A stretch of 64,000 nucleotides of DNA from assembly GCF_003253995.1 (NCBI RefSeq), contig NZ_QKZL01000005.1, forward strand, positions 186,001-250,000, written 5' to 3'. How positions within the stretch are numbered: the stretch's first letter is position 1; each line of letters opens with the position of its first letter. Shown piece by piece: positions 36,202 to 45,493 of this stretch. A program made the translations under genes and the position numbers. Below the pieces are notes generated by a model that searched no databases, had not been told where the DNA came from, and saw only the letters and a program-made list of their open reading frames with translations. This stretch comes from Palleronia aestuarii (GTDB lineage: Bacteria; Pseudomonadota; Alphaproteobacteria; Rhodobacterales; Rhodobacteraceae).

Positions 36202-36568
36202 TCCCCGGTCGCGCGAAGCCTCGGGATCGGGAGGGACGCCGGTGCCGACAGCCCCATGCGGGGCCTCGGCAGGGAGGGCGCGAGCGCTGTCAAGATTCCG
36301 GCTCGCCCCGTGATCCGGACCTGTGGCGGGATGGCGCTCGATCCTCATTTACCGATGAAGGTTTGACGTGGAAGGCCCTGTTTGCCTTCGCGAATTTAGT
36401 CTGTCTCTTTCGGTATGACGCGGGAGGGCTGGGTGCTGAAACTGTCGGATGCCTCGCCGCGATGCGACCCTCATTGGCGAGCGTGATCCAGAGGGATGAC
36501 GTTTCCGCGCGGCACGCCCCGCAGGTGGCCGAGACCCGCGCGGCGGACCGGATGCGCGGAGGCACGGC
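36202..36568. other. 367-bp gap without recognised gene
   Basis: Between tspO and the TRAP permease gene. It is less GC-rich around 36340-36430 than its surroundings, as expected for a promoter of the TRAP operon. I see no conserved reading frame, RNA or clear dyad. Confidence 0.4.
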
Positions 36569-38413
36569 ATGTCCGGCGCCGGGCATGGCGGGGCGATGAA
36601 GGCGGCGCCCGGAGATCGGGGCATCCCCCGGTATGCGGCGCTGCTCCTCGGTGCGGCGGAGGCGGGTCTCGGGGCCGCGAGCGCGCTGCTCCTCGGGATG
36701 CTCCTCGCGCTCGTCGCGACGGGCGCCGTGCTGCGCTACGTCTTCGGCACGGGGATACTCGGGGCCGAGGATGCGGCGCTCTGGCTCCACGTGGCGATCC
36801 TCTCCGTGGCCCTGCCGCTGACGCTCCGCTCCGCGCTGGCGATGCGCCTCACGGTCCTGCGCGAGCGGATGCCGGATCGCGCGGGACGGGCGGCGGATGT
36901 CCTCGCCGATGCGGTCGTCCTGCTCTCCGGTCTGGTGATCCTGCTCGGCGGGCGGAAGGTCGCGGACCTGGTGGGGGGGATCAGCCCCGGGCTCGGCCTG
37001 CCGGAATGGATCCCCTTCGCGCTCTTTTCCGCGGGGGGTGGTCTCGTCGTCGTCCTCGTCGCGCTCGCCCGCGTCGCGGAGCGGCGCATCGCGGGGCTTG
37101 CGCTGGCCGCTGGGATCGCCGCCGCGCTCTATCTCGCGGGGCAGGGATTGCGGGTCGAGACCGGAATGCCGCCCTCCGCGCTCCTCGCGGGGATCGCGGC
37201 GCTCGGCCTCGTCGCGGGGGCGCCCCTGCCGCACACCCTTTTCGCCGCCGCCTATCTCGTGCTGCCCTTCGGCGCGCCGCTGCCCGAACCCGCGATCGTC
37301 AATACCGCCGTGGCCGGCATGTCGAAGTTCCTCCTCCTCGCGGTGCCGTTCTTCCTCCTCGCGGGGCTGTTCCTGTCGGCCTCCGGCATCGCCACGGCCC
37401 TCGTGCGGTTCGCCGATACGCTGGTCGGCCATCGCCGCGGCGGCGTGGGTCAGACCACGCTCGTCACCAACCTCCTCTTCGCGGGGGCGTCGGGCTCCTC
37501 GATCGCCTCGGCGGCCTTCGGGGCGAGCACGTTCCAGCCCGAGCTCGTGCGGCGCGGCTACACCCCCGCGCGGGCGGCCGCGATCGTGGCGGCGACCTCC
37601 GTGCTCGACAACGTCATCCCGCCCTCGATCGCGATCCTGATCCTCGCCGGGGCGACGAACCTTTCGGTAGGCGCCCTTCTCCTGGGCGGCCTCTGGGCGG
37701 GCCTCCTGATGGCCGCGGCGCTCTTCGTGGCGATCGGCCTGACGAGCGCGGAGCCCGCGCGCGGATCGGCGGCCTCGGCCGGAGATCGCTGGCAAGGCGC
37801 GCTCGGCGCGGTGCCGGCCTTCGGGCTCGGCCTGATCGTCGTGGCGGGCATCCGTTTCGGGGTCGTCACCGTCACGGAGGCCGCGTCCATGGCCGCGCTC
37901 TACACGCTCGGCCTCGCGCTGCGGGGCGGCGTTGGGATCGCCGGGCTCTTCCGCCTCTTCCGGCAGGGCGCGATCGAGACGGCGGCGATCGCGCTCCTGA
38001 TCGCGACGGCCGCGCCCGCGGCGTTCCTGCTCGCGGTCGACGACGTGTCGGGGGCGATCTCGGTCCTCGTCGCGGGGGCCGGGCCCCTGGGCGTGCTGGC
38101 CTTGTCGTGCGCGATCCTGCTTCTCGCGGGCCTCGTCCTCGATATCGGCGCGGCGCTCCTCCTCTTCGGACCGCTCCTGCTGCCGCCCGCCACGCAGGCG
38201 GGCCTCGATCCGATCACGTTCGGCGTCATCGTCGTGGTGGCGCTGATGATCGGCGGGCTGACGCCGCCCCTGGGCGTACTGGTCTTCGTGACCGCGGGCA
38301 TCACGAAGGTGCCGACGGACGCGCTCTTCCGGGCGGTGATACCCTATATCCTCGCGCTTGCCGCGGCGCTCGCAATCATCTGCGTCTTCGCCTATGCCAC
38401 GGCGCAAGCCTGA
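36569..38413 (+). CDS. TRAP transporter fused DctQ-DctM permease
   Basis: A 614-aa inner-membrane protein. Residues 1-175 hold four hydrophobic segments of the small DctQ subunit (VLRYVFGTGILGAEDAALWLH is typical); from about 205 the large DctM subunit follows with a dozen segments (FFLLAGLFLSASGIA, LFAGASGSSIASAAFGAS, VIPPSIAILI). DctM uses a sodium gradient to import organic acids. ATG 36569 has GGAGG upstream; 36596 is an alternative. The receptor gene follows 25 bp downstream. Confidence 0.9.
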   Translation: MSGAGHGGAMKAAPGDRGIPRYAALLLGAAEAGLGAASALLLGMLLALVATGAVLRYVFGTGILGAEDAALWLHVAILSVALPLTLRSALAMRLTVLRERMPDRAGRAADVLADAVVLLSGLVILLGGRKVADLVGGISPGLGLPEWIPFALFSAGGGLVVVLVALARVAERRIAGLALAAGIAAALYLAGQGLRVETGMPPSALLAGIAALGLVAGAPLPHTLFAAAYLVLPFGAPLPEPAIVNTAVAGMSKFLLLAVPFFLLAGLFLSASGIATALVRFADTLVGHRRGGVGQTTLVTNLLFAGASGSSIASAAFGASTFQPELVRRGYTPARAAAIVAATSVLDNVIPPSIAILILAGATNLSVGALLLGGLWAGLLMAAALFVAIGLTSAEPARGSAASAGDRWQGALGAVPAFGLGLIVVAGIRFGVVTVTEAASMAALYTLGLALRGGVGIAGLFRLFRQGAIETAAIALLIATAAPAAFLLAVDDVSGAISVLVAGAGPLGVLALSCAILLLAGLVLDIGAALLLFGPLLLPPATQAGLDPITFGVIVVVALMIGGLTPPLGVLVFVTAGITKVPTDALFRAVIPYILALAAALAIICVFAYATAQA

Positions 38414-38438
38414 AATCCCGCCAGGCAGGGAGATGCCC

Positions 38439-39440
38439 ATGTCCGCGCCAGCCCGACCCGATCGCCGCACGTTCCTCGGGACCGGCGCAGCGGGCCTGCT
38501 CGCCGCGCCGATGCTCGCGCGCCCCGCCCGCGCGCAGCAGAGCGTCACCGTGGCCTCGCTCCTCGCCGCCGACAAGCCCGAGACGCTGATCTGGACCCGG
38601 ATCGCGGACCGGATGGAGGAACGGATGCCCGGGGCCTTCGCGTTCAACATCGTGCCCAACGCGGCGCTCGGGGGCGAGCGCGAGGTGGCGCAGAACGCGC
38701 GTCTCGGGGCGGTGCAGGGGTCGCTCTCGACGGTCTCGGTGATGTCGGCCTGGGTGCCGGAGACGCAGATCCTCGATCTGCCCTTCCTTTTCCGCGATGC
38801 CGCGCACCTGAAGGCCGTGACCGGCGGAGAGATCGGCGAGGCCCTGCGCGCGCGCCTCCGCGACGCGGGGTTCGTCGCGCCGTCCTTCATCGATTACGGC
38901 GCGCGGCAGCTCCTGTCGAAGAGCCCGATCCGGCGGCCGTCGGAGCTTCGGGGGCTCAACATGCGGGTGATCCAGAGCCCGCTCCACACGACGCTCTGGT
39001 CCGGCTACGGCGCGATCCCCACAGGCATCCCGATCGTGGAGGTCTACAACGCGCTCGAGACGGGCGTGGTCGATGCGATGGACCTGACGAAGAGCGCCTA
39101 TGCCGGGTTCAACCTCTACGAGGTCGTCCCCGACCTGACCGAGACGTCGCATATCCGTGCCGCGGGCATCGTCTATTTCTCCCGCGCCTTCTGGGACGGC
39201 CTCGACGCGGAACACCGGGAGGTGCTGGGCGAGGAGGTGCGCGCCGCGGCGGGCTATTTCGATGCGCTCATCGTCCGGGACGAGGTCCGCGCGATGGAGG
39301 AGGCGCGCGCGGGTGGCGGCGTCGTGGTCGAGCCCGAGGAGATGGAGGCCTGGATCGCGGGCGCCCGGCCCGTGTGGGAGGAGATGGCCGAAAGCGTCGG
39401 CGGCATGGACCGGATCGAGGCGATCCGCGAAACGGGCTAG
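38439..39440 (+). CDS. TRAP transporter substrate-binding protein (DctP family)
   Basis: A 333-aa periplasmic receptor. The N-terminus PDRRTFLGTGAAGLLAAPML is a twin-arginine signal, so export is probably by Tat as a folded protein. The mature part shows the DctP pattern, with LRGLNMRVIQSP (carboxylate-binding Arg) around residue 170 and EVYNALETGVVDAMD near 210. GGGAG lies at proper distance for 38439; ATG 38433 is too close to it. Ligand unknown, probably a small carboxylate. Confidence 0.9.
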   Translation: MSAPARPDRRTFLGTGAAGLLAAPMLARPARAQQSVTVASLLAADKPETLIWTRIADRMEERMPGAFAFNIVPNAALGGEREVAQNARLGAVQGSLSTVSVMSAWVPETQILDLPFLFRDAAHLKAVTGGEIGEALRARLRDAGFVAPSFIDYGARQLLSKSPIRRPSELRGLNMRVIQSPLHTTLWSGYGAIPTGIPIVEVYNALETGVVDAMDLTKSAYAGFNLYEVVPDLTETSHIRAAGIVYFSRAFWDGLDAEHREVLGEEVRAAAGYFDALIVRDEVRAMEEARAGGGVVVEPEEMEAWIAGARPVWEEMAESVGGMDRIEAIRETG

Positions 39441-39533
39441 GTCTCGCGGCCGGGACCGGCGGAGGGCCGAAACGTCAGCCGGGGCGGTCGCTTCAGGATT
39501 GCGTGTCCCCGCGCGAGGCGGCATCACGAATTC

Positions 39534-40136
39534 ATGGTCGACGCGCCCCGCCACAGCCTTCTCGACGATGCCCAGGGATTGGGGTTCGGCGTCTTCTGCG
39601 CGGCGCTCGGCCTGCAGGTCCTGACCTTCGCGGGGCTCGTCACGGGCCAGACGGCGGGGATCGCGGTGATCGTCTCGTATCTCACGGGCTGGTCCTTCGG
39701 CCCGGTCTTCTTCGTCATCAACCTACCCTTCTACTGGCTCGGATGGCGCCGGATGGGCGCGACCTTCACGGTCAAGTCGCTTCTCTCGGTCACGCTCCTG
39801 TCGATCCTGACGGAGCTCCTGCCGATGGGATTCGAGATCGAGCGGCTGAACCCCGCGCTCGGGGCGGTGATCTTCGGGGTGCTGACGGGCCTCGGCCTCC
39901 TGGCCCTTTTCCGACATGGCGGGTCGCTCGGCGGCGTCGGGATCGTCGCGCTCTACGCGCAGGACCGGTTCGGCATCCAGGCGGGATATCTGCAGCTCGC
40001 CTTCGATGCCGTGCTCTTCGCGGTGGCGTTCCTGATCTTCCCGGTGCCGATCGTGATCTGGTCGCTGCTGGGTGCGGTGGTCCTCAATCTCGTCATCGCC
40101 ATCAACCACCGCCGTGACCGCTACGTGGCGACCTGA
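39534..40136 (+). CDS. YitT family membrane protein
   Basis: A 200-aa protein with five to six transmembrane helices. GLQVLTFAGLVTGQTAGIAV and NLPFYWLGWRRMG are typical of the YitT family, whose function is unknown. It is shorter than Bacillus YitT because the C-terminal soluble domain is missing. It stands alone after the TRAP genes and converges with the UDP-glucuronate decarboxylase gene. Confidence 0.85.
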   Translation: MVDAPRHSLLDDAQGLGFGVFCAALGLQVLTFAGLVTGQTAGIAVIVSYLTGWSFGPVFFVINLPFYWLGWRRMGATFTVKSLLSVTLLSILTELLPMGFEIERLNPALGAVIFGVLTGLGLLALFRHGGSLGGVGIVALYAQDRFGIQAGYLQLAFDAVLFAVAFLIFPVPIVIWSLLGAVVLNLVIAINHRRDRYVAT

Positions 40137-40164
40137 GCGCCACGCAGCCGTCGCGGGAGCCCTG

Positions 40165-41115
40165 TCACGCCTGTTCGGCGAGGACCCCGCGGAAATAGTC
40201 GATCGTGCGTCCGAGCCCCTCGGAGAGGGTGATCTCCGGGCGCCAGTCGAGCAATTCGCCCGCGCGGGTGATGTCGGGGCGGCGCTGCTGCGGGTCGTCC
40301 TCCATCGCGGGGCGGTCGACCAGTTCCGAGCGCGAGCCGGTGGCGGCGATCACGGTCTCGGCGAGCTCGCGGATCGTCATTTCGTTGGGGTTGCCGATAT
40401 TGACGGGGCCGCTGACATTCTCGGGTGTCGCCATCATCCGCATCATGCCCTCGATCAGGTCGTCGACGAAGCAGAAGGACCGGGTCTGGCTCCCGCCGCC
40501 ATAGACGGTGATCGGCTCGCCCCGCAGGGCCTGCACGACGAAGTTCGAGATCACCCGCCCGTCGCCCAGGTTCATCCGCGGCCCGTAGGTGTTGAAGATG
40601 CGGATCACCTTCACGTCCATCCCGTGCTGGCGGCGATAGTCGAAGACCAGCGTTTCGGCGCAGCGCTTGCCCTCGTCGTAGCAGGAGCGGGGGCCGATCG
40701 GATTGACGTTGCCCCAGTAGGATTCGACCTGCGGATGGACGACGGGATCGCCGTAGATCTCCGAGGTCGATGCCTGCAGCAGCTTGGCCTTACAGCGCTT
40801 GGCGAGCCCCAGCATGTTGATCGCGCCGATCACGGAGGTCTTCGTGGTCTGGACGGGATCGTGCTGGTAATGGATCGGCGAGGCCGGGCAGGCGAGGTTG
40901 TAGATCTCGTCCACCTCCACGTAGAGCGGGAAGGTCACGTCGTGGCGCATCGCCTCGAAGCCGGGCTTGCCGAGCAGATGCGAGATGTTCGAACGCCGCC
41001 CGGTGAAGTAATTGTCGACGCAGAGGACCTCGTGCCCGTCCGCGACGAGCCGTTCGCAAAGATGACTGCCCAGAAATCCGGCGCCGCCTGTGACCAATAT
41101 ACGCTTACTATCCAA
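40165..41115 (-). CDS. UDP-glucuronate decarboxylase (UDP-xylose synthase-like)
   Basis: A 316-aa extended SDR that should convert UDP-glucuronate to UDP-xylose for surface glycan synthesis. NAD motif [10 protein letters not shown] at 9-18; STSEIYGDP at 116-124 with active-site Ser/Glu; Tyr146 and Lys150 in SCYDEGK; NTYGPRM follows. No ATG fits: TTG 41115 is the natural start, with GAGGG upstream. The 283 bp beyond it (41116-41398) hold no recognised gene. It opens the glycan/RTX region. Confidence 0.88.
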   Translation of the reverse strand: MDSKRILVTGGAGFLGSHLCERLVADGHEVLCVDNYFTGRRSNISHLLGKPGFEAMRHDVTFPLYVEVDEIYNLACPASPIHYQHDPVQTTKTSVIGAINMLGLAKRCKAKLLQASTSEIYGDPVVHPQVESYWGNVNPIGPRSCYDEGKRCAETLVFDYRRQHGMDVKVIRIFNTYGPRMNLGDGRVISNFVVQALRGEPITVYGGGSQTRSFCFVDDLIEGMMRMMATPENVSGPVNIGNPNEMTIRELAETVIAATGSRSELVDRPAMEDDPQQRRPDITRAGELLDWRPEITLSEGLGRTIDYFRGVLAEQA

Positions 41116-41398
41116 AATACTTGCCCTCGATCTGATTGTTTCCCCCGGCCGGACCGGAGGATGTCCTTCAAGCCGCCCGGAGGCCCGAGCCCCGTGAAAC
41201 GCGACAGCCACCACGCCGTGCAATGTCGCCCGTGACCGCGAGATATGGAAGCCGCATCGTCCTATGATCGTGGCTGCCAGTCGAACCCTTTCGTCCACAC
41301 GCCCATACTATCGCCATCTCCGGCGGAAAAGCCGCTACGCGTCTCTCGAAGCGCAGCATGAGGGCCGACGATAATGAGAGTGACAGAGCCGCCCGTTT

Positions 41399-42487
41399 TC
41401 AGGGCAGCGGGATTTCCGCGAAACCGCCCTCGGCGCGCCGAGTGAGCGGCCAGGCGACGAGGTCGCGTTCGGGGCCCACGCGGCAGGCCCCGTCGAGCGG
41501 CATCCGCACCGCCGTGAGCCAGACCGGGCCGTCGAGGACATCGAAGTTCCGCGACGGGCTCTCTGGGGCCAACAGCGCGGGATAGGCGTAGACGGCGGGC
41601 GCCGCGCAGTCGCGCCGCCAGAGGAGCGGCAGCGCGGCCAGAAGCTCTGGCTCCGTCCAGTGGATCAGGTCGTCCGAACGCTGTAGCCAGAGGCCCGGGC
41701 GGCCCGACACCGTCCGGGGCGTCACCGCGAGCCAGCCCCCGGACGCGTCCGCCACGACGGAGGAGAGGGTGGAGACGACACCGTCCACCGGCGCGCAGGT
41801 ATCGCCGTCCGGCCCCCCGTCGAGACGGGCGGCGAACCCCTCTCCGTCCCAGGCGCGCCATTCTCCGCCAGGTAGCGGGCGGCGCAGCAGGCAAGCCCCG
41901 CGGGCCTGCGCGCCGGAGGCCTCCGCGAAGACGAAGACATGCAGGAAATCGCCGTCGCGGAAGATGTTCGACGGGTTGAAATAGCCCGTGCGCCGGGTCT
42001 GCGCCGGGTCGTAGGGAAAAGGAAGCGCCGCGACGGGCGGTCCGGGGCGCCTGTCGAAGCGCCCCGCATCCGTTCGCTCGAGCGCGATGACCGAATTGCG
42101 CCAGCAGGCCGCGTAGTCCTCGGCCAGGCAGGTTCCGTGCCGATGGCCGTGATATTCGACATGGGCCAGCGCCTCGAACCGGCCGTCGGGACGCAGCCAT
42201 GTGGAATGGATCCAGGCGCGGTCGTCGTTTTGCGTCGGATCGGGGTCATGGCCGCCCGCATAGACGACCCCGCAATCGCGCGAGAGGGTGAACGGATCGG
42301 GCCCGCGGGCGATGCGCGAGGATTCCGAGCCCGCCACGAGCGCCACGCCGCCCTCCTCCCGCCAGAACCGCGCCGGGGTGTCGGGGATGTCCCAGCGTGC
42401 GCAGGCGTCCTCCGACCAGTCGTAGAGGACGGTCTGCGCGGTCGCGGGTGCCGCCAGGAGGCACAGGATAGCCCAAATCCACCGCAT
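41399..42487 (-). CDS. Exported beta-propeller-like protein of unknown function
   Basis: 362 aa with a signal peptide (IWAILCLLAAPATA-Q). The mature protein is rich in Trp, Asp and Gly, with recurrent segments (WIHSTWLRPDGRFEALAHVEYHG, GYFNPSNIFRDGDFLHVFVF, GLWLQRSDDLIHW) recalling five-bladed propeller glycosidases of the GH43/sialidase-like type. About six cysteines suggest disulfides outside the cytoplasm. No catalytic assignment is possible by eye. It is divergent from the 209-aa GWAID-domain gene with 75 bp between, so they may share a promoter region and act on a surface glycan. Confidence 0.65.
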   Translation of the reverse strand: MRWIWAILCLLAAPATAQTVLYDWSEDACARWDIPDTPARFWREEGGVALVAGSESSRIARGPDPFTLSRDCGVVYAGGHDPDPTQNDDRAWIHSTWLRPDGRFEALAHVEYHGHRHGTCLAEDYAACWRNSVIALERTDAGRFDRRPGPPVAALPFPYDPAQTRRTGYFNPSNIFRDGDFLHVFVFAEASGAQARGACLLRRPLPGGEWRAWDGEGFAARLDGGPDGDTCAPVDGVVSTLSSVVADASGGWLAVTPRTVSGRPGLWLQRSDDLIHWTEPELLAALPLLWRRDCAAPAVYAYPALLAPESPSRNFDVLDGPVWLTAVRMPLDGACRVGPERDLVAWPLTRRAEGGFAEIPLP

Positions 42488-42562
42488 TTCGCACCTCGCC
42501 GTTAAATCCGCATTCAGGGATATCCGGCTTAAGAATTGGCGAACGCAGACCGGAGCCTCGCC

Positions 42563-43192
42563 ATGCCAGAGATGTCCAGCAACGCCGCCGATCCCGAAGC
42601 GGGCACGGACGGTCGCCTCAACGGCGTCGTCGACGTGCCGCGCGCGAACCGCGTCGCGGGATGGGCGATCGACCGCGCCGATCCCGAGGCGGCCGTGACG
42701 GTGCGCGTCACGCGCGAAGGCCGCGTCGTGGCCGAACTGCGCGCCGATACCCCCCGGCCGGATCTCGAACGCAACGGGATCGGCACCGGGCGCTACGGCT
42801 TTTCCGTCGATCTCGATCCGCCGCTCGAGCCGGGCTTCGAGTTCACGATCGAAGCGACGGCCCATGTGGACGGCGTGGCGCCCATGCCGCTGCGCCGGAT
42901 CGGCCGGGCCGCGGACAGGGACGAGCCGGGCCGGCGCCTGCCGGAGCGGACGTTCGAGGAGGTGGTGGCGCTTCGCGCGCGGCTGGAGACCGGCCTCGAG
43001 CGCGATACCGCGCCGCTCCGTGAGACGCTCGACCGGATCGAGATCGTCCAGGCGCGGATCGAGACGGCGCTCGGAGGTCTCGAGGCGCCGCCGCGTACGG
43101 GCGGACGGGGCCTCGGTCTCGCGGTCGCGGCGGCCCTGGCGATCGGGGCGGGCTCGCTGGCCCTCGGGCTCTGGTCGCTCTTCGGTGCCTGA
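42563..43192 (+). CDS. GWAID-domain protein with C-terminal membrane anchor
   Basis: A 209-aa protein. The N-terminal 95 residues form a beta-sandwich-like domain with the line RVAGWAIDRADPEAAVTVRV, also recognisable in the 709-aa protein of this cluster (LLVSGWLLDP). A coiled coil of about 50 residues follows and then a C-terminal membrane helix (LGLAVAAALAIGAGSLALGL). ATG 42563 has GGAG upstream. Its stop overlaps the GTG of the following glycosyltransferase. No function is known; I suspect a scaffold for glycan enzymes at the membrane. Confidence 0.6.
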   Translation: MPEMSSNAADPEAGTDGRLNGVVDVPRANRVAGWAIDRADPEAAVTVRVTREGRVVAELRADTPRPDLERNGIGTGRYGFSVDLDPPLEPGFEFTIEATAHVDGVAPMPLRRIGRAADRDEPGRRLPERTFEEVVALRARLETGLERDTAPLRETLDRIEIVQARIETALGGLEAPPRTGGRGLGLAVAAALAIGAGSLALGLWSLFGA

Positions 43193-44462
43193 CGGAGCCG
43201 CGGGGCCGGGCGCGATCGCGACCCCGGCGCTGCGGCGGGGTGTGCGGCCCCATATTCTTTTCGTCCACGATGACGGTCCGGGCCAGTTCGGGGCGCTCGG
43301 GCGGTATCTCGCCACGCTCGGATGGCCCGTCACCTTCGCCGCGCGCGCGGCGACGGCCATCCCCGAATGCGGCTCGCTTCGCTATGCGCCCGCGCGCGCG
43401 CCGTCGTCGCGGACCCATCCCTATGCGCAGCCGTTCGACCGGGCGGCGCTGAACGGCCAGGGCTTCGCCCGCGCGGCGCTCGCGGCCGGGCGATCGGGCT
43501 TGCGGCCGGATATCGTCGTCTCCCATGCCGGGCCCGGGGCGGGCCTTTTCGCGCGCGACGTCTTTCGCGGGGTCCGCACAGTCGCCTATGCGGAATGGTG
43601 GTACAACCATCCCGCGCCCGACCTCGCCTATCTCGGCGCGACGCATGGTGATCTGTCGGATCCCGACCAGGCGATGGTCGAGCGGGGCAGGAACGCCGCG
43701 ATGGCGCTCGAGATCGCGGCGGCGGACCGGGTTCTCTGCCCGACCGCGTTCCAGGCCGCGCAATTTCCCGACGCGCTCCGCGGGGGGATGACGATCTGCC
43801 ACGACGGGATCGACACCGAATTCTTCCGTCCCCGCTCGGGCGGCGCCGATCCGATGGACCGGCCGGACGCGCTCGAAGGTCTCGCGCCCTCCACACCGCT
43901 CGTCACCTACGCCACGCGGGGGATGGAGCCGCACCGGGGCTTTCCGCAATTCATGGCGGCATTGCCCGCCATCCAGGCCGCCCGGCCCGACGCGGTGATC
44001 GCGATCGCGGGCACGCCTTCGGTGGCCTACGGGACCGATGCGATGCGGCGGGTGGACTGGCTCGGCGAGGGGCTCGCGACGCCGGGCCTCGATCGCGGCC
44101 GGGTCGTGCTTCTGGGAAAGCTTCCGCTACGCTCCTATCGCTGGCTTTTGCGCCGGAGCGACGCGCATGTCTACCTGACCGTGCCCTTCGTGCTGTCGTG
44201 GTCGATGCTCGAGGCGATGGCCACGGGCGCGCGGCTCGTCCTGTCCGATACCGCGCCGGTGACGGAGTTCGCGGATGACGCCACCGCGCGGCTCGTCGAC
44301 ATGCGCGCGCCGGATGCGCTTTCGGACGCGGTACTCGATGTCCTCGCGGACCCGTGGGCCGCGGCGCGGCGGGCCACGGCCGCCCGCGACCGCGTCCTCG
44401 CCCGCGCCGCGGCGCGGGAGATGCTGGCCCGTCGGGCGGCACTCTTGGGCGAGATCGCCTGA
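43185..44462 (+). CDS. GT4-type glycosyltransferase
   Basis: A 425-aa GT-B-fold enzyme. The N-terminal Rossmann half opens HILFVHDDGPGQFGALGRYL; the C-terminal half has VVLLGKLPLRSYRWLLRRSD and SWSMLEAMATGARLV with the retaining GT4 acidic residues. It probably transfers a sugar in surface glycan synthesis; donor unknown. GTG 43185 overlaps the preceding gene by eight bases; a second GTG follows shortly. It converges with galE. Confidence 0.8.
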   Translation: MPDGAAGPGAIATPALRRGVRPHILFVHDDGPGQFGALGRYLATLGWPVTFAARAATAIPECGSLRYAPARAPSSRTHPYAQPFDRAALNGQGFARAALAAGRSGLRPDIVVSHAGPGAGLFARDVFRGVRTVAYAEWWYNHPAPDLAYLGATHGDLSDPDQAMVERGRNAAMALEIAAADRVLCPTAFQAAQFPDALRGGMTICHDGIDTEFFRPRSGGADPMDRPDALEGLAPSTPLVTYATRGMEPHRGFPQFMAALPAIQAARPDAVIAIAGTPSVAYGTDAMRRVDWLGEGLATPGLDRGRVVLLGKLPLRSYRWLLRRSDAHVYLTVPFVLSWSMLEAMATGARLVLSDTAPVTEFADDATARLVDMRAPDALSDAVLDVLADPWAAARRATAARDRVLARAAAREMLARRAALLGEIA

Positions 44463-44478
44463 AGCGCCGCCTCTCCCG

Positions 44479-45483
44479 TCACTCCGCGGCGATCCGCGTT
44501 CCGAGGTAGTGGTCCAACCCGTAGGAGCCGTGCCAGGCGATGGCCGCCGACAGGAGGCTCTGCGCATCGGAATGGCGCGGCGTCCAGCCGAGCTCGGTCC
44601 GGGCCCGCGTCGTATCGGCGATGAGCCGCGCCGGGTCGCCGGGGCGGGCGGGCTTGACCTGCGACGGGACCGGGCGGCCCGTCACGGCCTCGGCGGCCGC
44701 GAGGATCTCGCGCACGCTCGTCCCGGTGCCCGACCCGAGATTGTAGCGCGCCATGACGCCGGGACGCGCCCGCTTCAGCGCCCGCAGATGCGCATCGGCG
44801 AGATCGATCACGGAGACGAAATCGCGGATGCAGGACCCGTCGGGCGTGTCCCACTCTCCGCCATAGACGTCGAACCCCGCGCGGTTGCCAAGCGCGGCCT
44901 CGACGACGAGCGGGATCGCGTGGCTCTCCCGGCGATGCGCCTCGCCGTGCCGTCCGTCGAGATCGGCGCCCGCCGCGTTGAAGTAGCGCAGCGCCGTCGC
45001 CGCCATCCCGTAACCCGTCGCGTAGCCCTCCAGGAGATGTTCCACGGCGAGCTTCGAGGCGCCGTAGGGCGTCGCGGGCGCGATCGGATCGTCCTCCCGG
45101 ATGGGGCGATCGAAGCCGTGTGCATAGACTGCGGCGGTGGAGGAGAAGACGATCCGCCCCACGCCCTCGGCCCGCATCGCCTCCAGAAGGCTCATCGAGC
45201 CGGCGGTGTTGACCGACCAGTAGCCCGCCGGATCGGTGATCGAGTCGGGTACCGAGATCAGCGCCGCGAGATGGACGACATGGTCGATCCCGCGCCGCCG
45301 GAGGATGGCCGCGACCGCATCGGTATCGCGGATGTCGGCCACGTCGAGCCGGTCGGCCTCGACGGCGCCGGCATGGCCCTCGCTGAGATCGTCGAGGACG
45401 AAGGCCTCGATTCCCTGCCGCCTGAAATGGCGGAAACAGGCGCTGCCGACATAGCCGGCGCCACCGGTGAGCAATATGCGCAT
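44479..45483 (-). CDS. galE: UDP-glucose 4-epimerase
   Basis: A 334-aa extended SDR interconverting UDP-glucose and UDP-galactose. NAD motif TGGAGYVGS at 6-14, FSSTAAVYA with active-site Ser, YGASK (Tyr/Lys pair) near 140 and LRYFNAAGAD downstream, all as in GalE. It follows the 431-aa RTX gene on the same strand after ten bases, so the RTX protein and nucleotide-sugar supply are co-expressed. Confidence 0.93.
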   Translation of the reverse strand: MRILLTGGAGYVGSACFRHFRRQGIEAFVLDDLSEGHAGAVEADRLDVADIRDTDAVAAILRRRGIDHVVHLAALISVPDSITDPAGYWSVNTAGSMSLLEAMRAEGVGRIVFSSTAAVYAHGFDRPIREDDPIAPATPYGASKLAVEHLLEGYATGYGMAATALRYFNAAGADLDGRHGEAHRRESHAIPLVVEAALGNRAGFDVYGGEWDTPDGSCIRDFVSVIDLADAHLRALKRARPGVMARYNLGSGTGTSVREILAAAEAVTGRPVPSQVKPARPGDPARLIADTTRARTELGWTPRHSDAQSLLSAAIAWHGSYGLDHYLGTRIAAE

Positions 45484-45493
45484 GTCTTCATCC

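Noticed and set aside
40072-41235. Plus-strand frame opposite the UDP-glucuronate decarboxylase gene
   Set aside because: No recognisable domain, and the opposite strand carries an intact extended SDR with all active-site residues.
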